DNA of 64,000 bases, from NCBI GenBank assembly GCA_009823395.1, contig CM020510.1:6535773-6599772 (forward strand), in the 5' to 3' direction. The notes under the pieces were generated by a model that worked only from the letters and a program-made list of their open reading frames with translations, had not been told where the DNA came from and ran no database searches. This document shows, one piece after another, positions 13,640-61,119 of this stretch. The DNA is from Thamnaconus septentrionalis (lineage: Eukaryota; Chordata; Actinopteri; Tetraodontiformes; Monacanthidae). Numbering within the stretch: the stretch's first letter is position 1; each line of letters opens with the position of its first letter. The position numbers and the translations under genes were made by a program.

Positions 13640-13700
13640 AAGAAGATATTTTCCTGTATGTTTTTACTCTTGAAATAAACTATTTAAGAAAAATGTGTGG
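11790..13700 (+). terminator. relt: relt 3' UTR and polyadenylation signals
   Basis: After the stop the DNA is non-coding and includes a (CA)20 tract at about 12115-12152. AATAAA occurs at 12240-12245 and, more convincingly, at 13674-13679, followed by a GT-rich stretch (TGTGTGGTTTGATG) as expected for a cleavage site. An A-run of about 30 at 13607-13637 could be a retroposed tail or slippage tract. Use of the two signals cannot be ranked from sequence alone. Confidence 0.6.
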
Positions 13701-14161
13701 TTTGATGATCTTGACTGAACACAGAGCGTTGTGGTTATTTTCTGTAAAGTTTTGAGTTCCTTGGAAATTTAACAAAAAAAAGACTCTTTCTTGTTTACTT
13801 AAGCGGATGCGTCCCCTAGCGGTAGATATGGCGTATTGGCTGATCAGTCGACCGGCAATGTAAAATCATTACCGTTGTCTATTCCAGAGGTTGCCACGAA
13901 CTACACGTTGCATTTTCCTACAAATAACCAAGAGTTTCTCGCTGTTTCCTTGCACATTACCTCATAATCATGTGTGTTTGGAAATATTAAAGCTGTAAAC
14001 AAACATTCACATCTAAGTCATTCACCGAAGTGAAAGTCTTGGGAATACAAATAAGAGGCTCAGGCACTGTATTTATATCAGATAAAATATACAACATCAT
14101 AATAAATGGCAAAAAACAAAACACAAGAGTTTTTGTTTGTTTGTTATTTTGCAAAAATGTT

Positions 14162-14167
14162 TTTATT
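14162..14167 (-). terminator. p2ry2: Polyadenylation signal of the P2Y-like gene
   Basis: TTTATT on the plus strand reads AATAAA on the minus strand, about 820 bases beyond the receptor stop codon. A GT/T-rich stretch follows on the minus strand (TTGTGTTTTGTTTT). It faces the relt signal at 13674, leaving roughly 0.5 kb between the two convergent 3' ends. Confidence 0.5.
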
Positions 14168-14989
14168 TTTATTTTGATAGAACTTTTAATTACTCTACAT
14201 TTTAAGCCAAAGACACGTGAACATTCAAAACAAGCATGAAAGGACAGAAGTGTGATTGACGATCATTATCCAACCCACTTAAGACCACAAAAAACAGACA
14301 ACATGTCTATTTTTGTCCAGTTTGTTGACAAATAAAGGTGGGAAAAGCATCATCCAATTAATTAGATGATCATTCACAACATCATAACTACTTTACATAA
14401 CTACATTTTCGATTTTTCCATCTGGTCAAATCTCAGTATGTGATTCCACTAGTTAATGATACTGATATAAGTGTGCTGGCCTGTGTGTTCTTTAAAGGTG
14501 TGATAATGAAACTGTTTTTCAGATCCATCCATCCATCTGGTGCTCAGAGGCCAGAGAAAAGTGCCTAAGAGCCTAAAATGCTACGTAATGATGTTATTAA
14601 GGTGTCATGCTTGGTGTCTTCCGCATAATGAGAATAAAAAAAACAAAAAAAACAAAAAAACAGACTATCTCGTGGTCTCTACAGAGCCGCTGGTTACAGC
14701 CTCCCTGCAAAAAAATATTTTGAAGCAACTACAGTAAAACATTGACTACCCCTACATGTTTAGAGTTGTAGAAAAACAGAAAAAATAGAAGCTGATTTTG
14801 CATTACTTCAGTCTTCATTTCACTCCTGAGGGCAAAGTCAACCATTTAGAGGAACTTTCCACCGGACCTCTGACATCTCCCTTGAAGTTCGCATGGTGCA
14901 TCACACCTGCGTTGAAGAGTCTGCGCCAAAGAAGAGTTTGTGTTTTGGCCTCAGGCAGTTCTTCTTGGGGGCCTTTGAAGTGTGCTGGC

Positions 14990-16474
14990 TCAAAACCTTG
15001 TGGTCGAGGACTGGCTCATGCCAGCTGATTTGAGTTTGGACTGCTTGCTTTTCTTGATGAGATTACTGCGGGCGTCCTGCCCAGCCAGGAAGTAGAGGAT
15101 GGGGTCCAGGCAGTTGTTGGCACTGGCCATAGGTCGGGTCACCTTGTAGGCCACGTTGGAGGCCTCCAGCAAGCTGCAGCTGACCTGAAGATCAAACGTG
15201 ACACAGTGACTGTTCCAAAATCTTACATGCGCATTTACTCCGATGGAGGCTCAGTGCTGGGCTCACCTGGGCTGGGTTGACCTGCTGTAGGTATCTGAAC
15301 GAGTAGTACAGGCTCCGGGTGAGGTGGAAGGGCAGGAAGCAGAGCATGAAAGTCGCCAGCACGATGATGATCATCTTCACCGACTTCTGCTTGGAGCGGC
15401 GGGACGACAGGGTCCCCCTCTCGCCCTCGGCTCCCTCCTGGGAGCTCCAGCCTGGCTCCAGCAGCTTGCGCATCATGAGGCCGTTGCACACCATCACCAC
15501 CATGAAGGGCACGGCGAACAAGATGACGGACACCACGGAGCTGTACACCAAGAAGTCGTCAAAGAGCTCCGGGCTGGTTGTGTCGTAGCAGTAGCGCTCT
15601 GTTTCTCTGTCCCTGGAGGACGATGGAGTAGTATAGTAAAAAACAAAAACAAAAGACAAACAAACTATAATACTCCTTAATATATGTCTGAAACACTGTT
15701 GAATCACCTGGTTCTTGAGAAGTAAAGGACAGGAGCCTGGCAGAACAGGACAAAGGCCCACACTGCCACGGACACGAGCTTGGCCCGGCGAGCGTTCAGC
15801 CAGTAGAGGGAGCGAACAGGGTAGCAGACGCCAATGAAGCGGTGCAGACTGATGCAGCACAGGAAGAGGATGGAGCCTGTTGGTCAGAAGGACAGTGTGA
15901 CAGTGAATCTGAAATAGACTCATATACAGTTTTGGGATAAGGCTACTTGAACATGATCGCACCCTGATGGCCTGGTGACATGTTGCAAAAAAAAAAAAAA
16001 AAAAAATAGAACACAACTAGACTGTTGTGTTCTATCTTATAATGAAAATCAATTAGTGATGTAATTTATCAATTTCTACTCATAGCACATATTCTACAGC
16101 ATACAGTGTTAAAGAACCTTTCTCAGCAGAGGTGTACCGTATAAGTTGGCATAGAACAGGAAGCGTATGATCTTGCAGAGCGGCTCCGAAAAGGGCCAGT
16201 CGTTCTCGTCGGCGTAGTAATAGATGAGGAAGGGCAGCGTGAGGATGTAGAGCGTGTCGCACATGGTCAGGTTGAACATGTAGATGGTAGAGGGCTTCCA
16301 GCGCTTGGTGCGGAACACGATCACGAACAAGGCCATGGCGTTGAGCGCAAGGCCCACCACAAAGACCAGGGCATAGCTGACGGGCAGGAGGATGTACTTG
16401 AAGTCCTCCTGAAACTTGCAGTAGTACGTGAAGTTTCCGTCACTGGTGGTGTTGTTGTTGTACAGGGCTGCCAT
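14990..16474 (-). CDS. p2ry2: P2Y2-like purinergic G-protein-coupled receptor, 4 coding exons
   Basis: Seven-transmembrane nucleotide receptor of the P2Y1/2/4/6 group; mammalian P2Y2 responds to extracellular ATP and UTP through Gq. Exons, in transcript order: 16474-16138, 15876-15708, 15612-15267, 15184-14990, giving 348 residues, with all joins in frame at GT-AG sites. A 5' UTR acceptor precedes the start (exon begins 16491). Visible features: N-terminal sequons (NNT, NTT, NFT) and Cys19; [12 protein letters not shown] before TM1; [10 protein letters not shown] with the TM3 cysteine; an HRF in place of [15 protein letters not shown] with the second-loop cysteine; [14 protein letters not shown] with the TM6 His and Arg that contact nucleotide phosphate; [20 protein letters not shown] with the TM7 Arg and DPxxY. 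The tail is short and ends TTRF, a possible class I PDZ ligand. Residue patterns favour P2Y2 over P2Y4 or P2Y6, and the neighbours relt and fchsd2 agree. The family is certain; the paralogue is less so. Confidence 0.88.
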
Positions 16475-17044
16475 GTTGCTCCGGAGAACACCTGAGGAGG
16501 GGAGGAAGAAAGGAAGGAAGAGTTTGTAGATTTAGTTTTTAGTTTTAGAAATACAGTGTACTGGGACGATTTGAGTAAACTTCATGCACTTGGATCTGAA
16601 GAGAAAATCCCCCTCCACATTCTGTTAGAGTTTGATAATTCTTTAACGTTTCTTCTTTCTTCCAGTAACTTGTGTCGTACAACACACTTGTTCGGTTCAC
16701 GTGGAATCCTGTTCTTCCTCTCCTATCAGTTTCTTGGTGAAGTGGTTGCGGGCTTCGACCTTGTAAGATGCCTGGGGGCATTTGACATTTCACTTCTAAA
16801 CTCTCTCCTGTACATCCATCTCGCTAAGCTGCTCTTCAAAGCAATGTAAGTCCATATTTGGGTTTTTTGGGTTGTGCGTTTGTGCTTCTTAGCATGGGTT
16901 GCAACACCTGGACATGAACCTGCCATGCACGGATTATGTAGAGGTGGTAGATGGGGCAAATTATTGGAGTGTCTCCTACGAAGTCTGCTAAACAATTATA
17001 CATTTAATATCTATCATAATGACTGTTGACCATTATGTTTGCAG

Positions 17045-17089
<45 letters not shown>

Positions 17090-17092
17090 CGT
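17045..17092 (+). repeat. (GT)n microsatellite
   Basis: Nearly pure GT tract ending in GTGCGTGCGTGCATGC, in intergenic DNA upstream of the P2Y-like gene. Confidence 0.9.
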
Positions 17093-19326
17093 GCATGCTT
17101 TTCTAATTGCTGGCCTTGAATGTCTGTACACAGGAGACCTTCCTTATCTAAGTTGCTGTACAAAACCAGTTGCACTCTCACTGCCAACACCAAGCTTCCC
17201 AAAACACAGTGGACCTGCCATCTGTACTGCAGTTAAAAGAGCCAAACCTCCAAGACTTCACCCTCTTCTTACAGTAATTAGATCTCTGGTAGTGCTTCTC
17301 TGCTTCCAGTTTGCTCTGCACGGCCGTGTGGACACGCGGAGGAAGAGAATAATGGATGACGTATTCCTGAATCCTTGTGTGGTTAAACAGAAATTAAAGT
17401 GTATATGAGTGGGCGGCGATAGACAAGATTGCTGTGTCACAGTACAATCCGCTCCACCGGCAGGACCAGCAGGTTCACTCAATAAAGCACCGTGACATCT
17501 CTGACAACATCCATTATCGGATTAGTGAAAATATCCGTCAGTCACACTCATCCCTTCCCCTTGTGTCCTCCTCCATAGAGACAGACATCTGTATAGTAGT
17601 TGAACAAACACAGGTTCTCACAGACTATGTGCGAATGGAGCGTTTGGAGTTCTCATGCGGCCAGAAAAGCAAAACAACAGCTCTCACTCTGGCTCCATGC
17701 GTGTCGGAATCCTCGTGGCTGCAGCATGGAGACTACGAGTAATAACTTTTTAACCCGAACCAGACTCTTGTTTTGTTCAAGCTGTTCTCCCCCTGCTTCC
17801 CTCGCTCGCGTGCACACAACGGTATGCCGTTGTTGTTGCCTCTCGACTTTTGGCTCTTTCCCTCACAAATTTGTCCCAGAGACTTACGTCTGTGATCCTC
17901 AAAACTCTGCAGCAAACATGCAAAAGAGACGGCACGCACAGAACTCACCTGCTTTGGCTGACTTGGAGTTAAATTACCTAGAGCCAAATTGTTTTTTTCC
18001 CCTGTGCTTTCCACACAGCTGCAGGGTAGATTTGAAGGACAGCAGACCTCAGACACAGTATAGCTTTCTCTCCTCCCCACCACAAAAAAAAATTCTGAAC
18101 TGCTGTGTGCAAGCTAGACAGAAAGCACCTACAACCCTAAAGTTACATGTAAAATACTTTGCAGAATTTCTTTATAGTAAAAAAAGCAAAAAACAAAACA
18201 GCATTCTGTGGCACCTAAACAGCAAGTTTAAGTTCGCTTTATCCCCCAAACCTTTAGAAACCTCTAGTATTCCTACTTACACTGTCTCCTACAGTCCTCC
18301 TGCTGCTGAGCCTGCTCTGTAATGCATCCTCTGTCACACAGTGTTTGACTTATGGGCCGTTGGCGTACCATGAGATAGCTAGCGGGGGTTGTTATACATA
18401 TGAGTGTGGGCCTGTCTGACAAGCTGCAGCTTGTAAACTCCCATGGTTGTGCACCCAGTTGACAATGACAAGGGTGTGACCCTTTGTCATCTTCTGCAGT
18501 TAAAATATCCATTATCACTTATTTCTGAAATCAACAAACTTAAAGTGAAAAGTGGGGAATAAAGATAAAAGCAGATGCTGTATTACACTACCAGGCACTG
18601 CATGCAGTTGGGAGGCCTTGCATGATTACTAAAACTAATTTTAACATTCACAAAACAACTGGCAAGTGGAGCTCAACTTCAATTAACATGACTTCAAACA
18701 TACAAACCAAATGCTCTCTGTGCCTGCAAGTGCATTAGGCCCGCAGGCCTTTCTGCGAAACTACATGCGTGTTGAGGCGCCTATAGACTAAAGAATGTTG
18801 AGGTGTGAGAGGAGAACTCAGCCTCACTCATTCCTTAATCCTTAAATTGAGGTACTGTAAGCTTCTCTGTGGCATTCCTCACCTTGTTATGATCAGAGAA
18901 ATGTAGACTGCTCCAAAGGGGAATCATAAACCAGAATCATCTTGGCGGAATCCTAAACAACACGTTCCATGATGACTGCTAGTCATTTTCTTTTCTGCTG
19001 CTGCTGCTGCTGGCAGAAAGCTCCTGGTGAGGCAATGGATGTGTGCTTTTACCAAAAGTGCGTGTTTGAAGATGCGTGTGTGTGTTAGCTTAAGCGTCAG
19101 AGAAGAGGAGAGGTGAGTTTTTAATGTCTTACCTGCTCCAGAAATTCTGTGTCTTAATGATTACACAGCCTTGAGCGTTAACTGTGACCGTAGCACGTAG
19201 GGGGCGTAAAGTAAAACATTTTTTTGTCGCTCTGAAACTCGCCAACCATATAAAAATATGCGTTAGTTTAGGATTGGTGGCACATTAAGGCCGACTCGAG
19301 TGCTTTGATATCAAACAAACCTTGAC

Positions 19327-19567
19327 GTGTCCACTCGTGGGCCAACGGCAGGCAAGACATGCTGTTGACTTATGACATTTAAGTTTGCATTTATGGTATT
19401 AGCATTAACAAATAGACCCTTTCAGGACATCCAATATCTGTTTGATCTCAGGCTTACAAAACTAATATGTCCACTCCTGGGCCTATGGCAAGTACATAAT
19501 GTGTGTGTATAGGTTATTTGACTTATTAGCATTAACAAACAAAACTTTTCAGAAGAGCTTCAATGTG
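19327..19567. repeat. Diverged two-copy tandem duplication
   Basis: Two units begin with TGTCCACTCxTGGGCC (about 19327 and 19470) and each continues to a TTGACTTAT/TTAGCATTAACAAA stretch and a CTTTTCAGxA end. Unit length is about 100-140 bases with several indels. No function is apparent. Confidence 0.55.
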
Positions 19568-20849
19568 CATCCATTTTTCCATTTGTGTCATGTTAATAGC
19601 CTCATGTACAGGTCTATCTGACCGCATGCCTCTAAAACTACAACAAAAGTCACTGTCACAACCTGGCTCACAACCTGGGAAGCAACAAAAAACCCAGAAG
19701 ATTGTAAAGGGTAATCCACATGAAAACATCTGACTTCCAGTAACTAATTGATTTTATCTAACAGTTCACCAAAAGGTTATGAAAATTTGTGTCTAATACT
19801 TACATTAAAAACATGAGATAAAAAGAAATTTACCAACACGATGGATTACTATATAGCCTGTCTCAAAACAACAAGAAATTTATTTGGCATATGTTCCTTA
19901 CAAATGTGGCACCATTTAAAAGGGAAATAAACACCTTCCAACTGCATAAGAGCTATTGCCAAGAAGTATTGACATAACAAAGAAATAACCTACATCTAAA
20001 AGTATTTTCCCTCCTGAATATAATTTTGCTACTTAGCCACAAAACAAATTTTAAGTGTCTCGGTCAATAGTGAAACTGTTTTTGCTCACTTACAACTAAT
20101 ATAGCCATTCCAGCTTTCTGATGTGCAAAATTGTTATTTGCATAACTACTTAAACAAGCACTTGAGCCACTAGTTTTATAGTGCTACAAGTCAGCTGCTT
20201 CGCCAGAGGGCACTTTTTTTGTTTTGGCTGTTATTTTTTAGTTTGAACAAATTACAAACAGCATATTTTTTTGCACTCTGTACCGGTGTTAATAATTGCT
20301 GAGAGTACATAATGGGAGGTAGGGTGGAAAGTTACACTGTGAGAGGGATCATTCAGCATGGATATGTGATATATGTGTCAATAATTGTCCTATTTTAAAA
20401 AGTTACTGTAAATATATTTTTATCTCAATATATTTGAAAGAAATACTGTCTACATCCTTTGTAATCATTTTGATGACTAAGTTTCACCAGTATGGAATCA
20501 AGAAAAGAGTCATCCGTTGACAAGAGAGCGCCATTGTCAAATAGAATTTATCAAGTGAGAAGCCTTGTTTAATGAACGACAAGAATGTATTTCTTCCTCT
20601 TTACATGCATCGATCCACCGTGGAATTTAAAAACCACTTTTAATGCCAAACTGTAAAGAGAAAAAAGGGAACATTTTTGATAAGAATTGTTATTCATTTA
20701 TAATATGTATCATGGAATATAATAAAATTAAATCCGGCTATGGATCAAAAAGTTGGTAAAAAAATAAATAAATATTATAGATTGGTGGGCATAGTGTCCT
20801 GTGCCTTCCTTTCCTACCCCCTTTTCACGTTTTATCTTTAAAATACTTG

Positions 20850-21515
20850 TTTTCGTCGATGATCGATTTTTCCTCAATCGATTGCGGTGCACTGTTGCTA
20901 GGCAGGTCCGCTTCACTGTCTCTGGGAGACTTCCCTCCTTGAACGGGCTGAAGCGTAAAAAATGCTGACACTCGTTCCACGCACGGTTTAGCTACTTCTC
21001 TCAGTCCTCGAAATTTATTTTACTTTGGGTCCTCGAAGTACAAGCGCTGAGCTACGGTTTTGCTCTACGTCAAACAGAAACAAGGTCGAACACAGAAAAA
21101 GCAGTAGGTGTCAGATCCCCATGGACGAACAGGATGTTATACAGCTATTTTTACACACGGGGGCGCCATTTAGCTTGCTAGGTGGAGGGGTTCCCCGTTA
21201 ATACCCGTCTATCTTTCCCTCCTGCTGCTGCCGCTCTGCTCTCTGCCCTCACAACACGGTTACAGTGCACAGCAGACCCACACGTAGTGGCAGCAGCAAA
21301 CAGCCAAGTGTCTTTCAGTTTTCGGCTCCGCATAAACCGGCCATTCACCATCAACCATGGCCGCCGGAGTAGAAATTTAACTCCAATCTTTTCCTCCCCG
21401 TCGCTTGGAGGGGAGGGATTTCTTGTTCTGGCTGAATTATTAGTCTCACGCCGATTCCCTTTTGGAATTACAATACATCACACCAGGGAAATACCATTCA
21501 TGTCAATACTCCAAA
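20850..21515 (+). promoter_or_regulatory. fchsd2: fchsd2 promoter and 5' UTR region
   Basis: CpG density rises here compared with the flanking intergenic DNA and stays raised into intron 1. The stretch includes GGGGCGCCATTTAG near 21161 (YY1-like) and several GCCGCC/CGCC motifs. There is no TATA box, as is usual for a CpG-type promoter of a widely expressed gene. The transcription start was not fixed. An upstream ATG at 21500 in a poor context overlaps the true start in another frame. Confidence 0.5.
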
Positions 21516-59638
<38,123 letters not shown>

Positions 59639-60900
59639 CGGGCAGCAGAGCCGGCAAAGGGAAATAAGTCAATATAAAACGGAGACTTTAAAAGTCTGAA
59701 CAGGCTGACGCTCGTATCCCTCCGCCGCCGCTGCTGCCGCCGGGGGGGCAGGTGGAAGTGAACTGTCCCGAACTGAAGTCGGCTTCAATAAAGTGATGTG
59801 AAGTAAACCAAACTGAACCTTGCCCAACGACCCCGACCCCTCCCACCCCTCCATCCCCTACCTCCCACCGGACCCCTCACTAGCGCCGTCTCTGCATATT
59901 CTCTCTGTCCAGTTGGAGAGAAGAGTGGAGACGGAGGCAACACAGTATTCTGGTAATTAACCTGCGTATTAACGTCCCGGTGTAGTGCAGCAGCCGCAGC
60001 AGCAGCAGCAGCAGCAGCTGCTCCTACCTCCTCTGCCCATCTCTCCTCCATCGTCCCTCCATTCTTGCCTTAAAACTTCACTTCGACGGGCAGCAAAACC
60101 TGAGCACACTGAGGAAGAGGAGGAGGAAGAAGAGGAAGAATGTTTCCCGAGGGGAGGGCTTGTGTCAGGAAGTCAGTGGCAAGTCTTCGGCATCCTACAG
60201 GAATGTTTTCACTCTCCTGGGGACAAACAGGAGTTATTCAGGACAGAAATGGGCCACAGTGCGAATCTCATAGAATTCCATCTTATGAAGAAACTCCAAA
60301 GTTTGTGCTTTTCCACTAAGAGCGAAAATAAATGATAATAATGATTATGATGATGATGAGCAAATAGAAGCTGAACACGCAGGCCAACGAGCCAAGCAAG
60401 TCAGGATAGCTGCCTTTATTTTGAAAAGTAAAGCAGCTCATTACAAATGATGACGCGCCTAAAACCTAGATAAATTGTCTCTGTGGAGAGTGAAAGAGCG
60501 CCAGACTTGCCACCTGATGTTTTTTTATTTTATATCTTTTTGGATTGCAGCGTCAGTGAAGAGACGGAGGAACCGGGCGGCGCCGGCCGGCCCCTCCCCC
60601 CACTCCCTCACCATATATAGTCCTTATCATCATACGTATCCAATGTGTATTAGTACAGTACATTACTGTCGTCATAGGAATGTTATGCACAGCGTTTCAT
60701 ATAGACGTAAACCAGCCGACTGGGGGAAAAAAAACACCAACAGCAAACAAACGTGTCTGGTATGTAGTGGAAGTTTTTATGCTCATCTTATACTGAAAGG
60801 GCATCTGTAAATACAGTACCTAGGAGAGGAAGAGGAGGTGGAGGAGAAGGAGGAAGGGGGAGACGACAAGAGGGTCTTGAAACAGAGGCTGGCTCCTCCC
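59639..60900 (+). terminator. fchsd2: fchsd2 3' UTR start and proximal polyadenylation signal
   Basis: AATAAA at 59787-59792 lies about 150 bases after the stop and is followed by TGATGTGAAG. Further possible signals occur near 60327 and at 63705-63710 (AATAAA in TGTTAATAAAAAAA). The UTR may therefore be short or up to 4 kb. There is a second GCA run near 59990-60017 and a GA-rich stretch near 60110-60140. No coding sequence seen. Confidence 0.5.
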
Positions 60901-60944
60901 CCTCTCGTCTCTCCTCCCACTCCTCCTCCTCTCCCGCCCCTCCC

Positions 60945-61090
60945 CTCTCTGACGTCTGTTCTGTCCAATAGCAGTCAGCGCGGCGGCTCGGCGGCCCACA
61001 CGTACACGTGCACATGCACGCGCACGCTCCGCCCTCGCAGCAGCTCGGCTATATTTGCGCTCGCGCCCGCTGCTACACGACCCGCTATCA
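60945..61090 (+). promoter_or_regulatory. Promoter-like cluster downstream of fchsd2
   Basis: In order: TGACGTC (CRE-like, 60950-60956), CCAAT (60965-60969), GGCGGCTCGGCGGCCC, CTCCGCCC (GC box, 61027-61034) and GGCTATATTTGC (TATA-like, 61047-61058), all in a locally CpG-rich stretch. Spacing is reasonable for a start near 61080. No coding exon could be recognised downstream, so the product, if any, is unknown. Confidence 0.35.
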
Positions 61091-61119
61091 TTCTGTGAGT
61101 GTTCTGAGTGTCATTTCGC

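Larger units (their letters stand above)
16500..20850. other. Intergenic region between p2ry2 and fchsd2
   Basis: This is the shared upstream side of two divergent genes. It should contain the p2ry2 first exon or exons and promoter on the minus strand, which I could not place. It holds a (GT)n tract at 17045-17092, a diverged tandem duplication near 19327-19567, and otherwise AT-rich unique sequence. None of the open frames resembles a known protein. Confidence 0.6.

Noticed and set aside
15192..16016. 274-codon minus-strand frame covering P2Y sequence
   Set aside because: It reads through the introns. Only its middle part matches the receptor, and the spliced four-exon model gives a full seven-helix protein instead.
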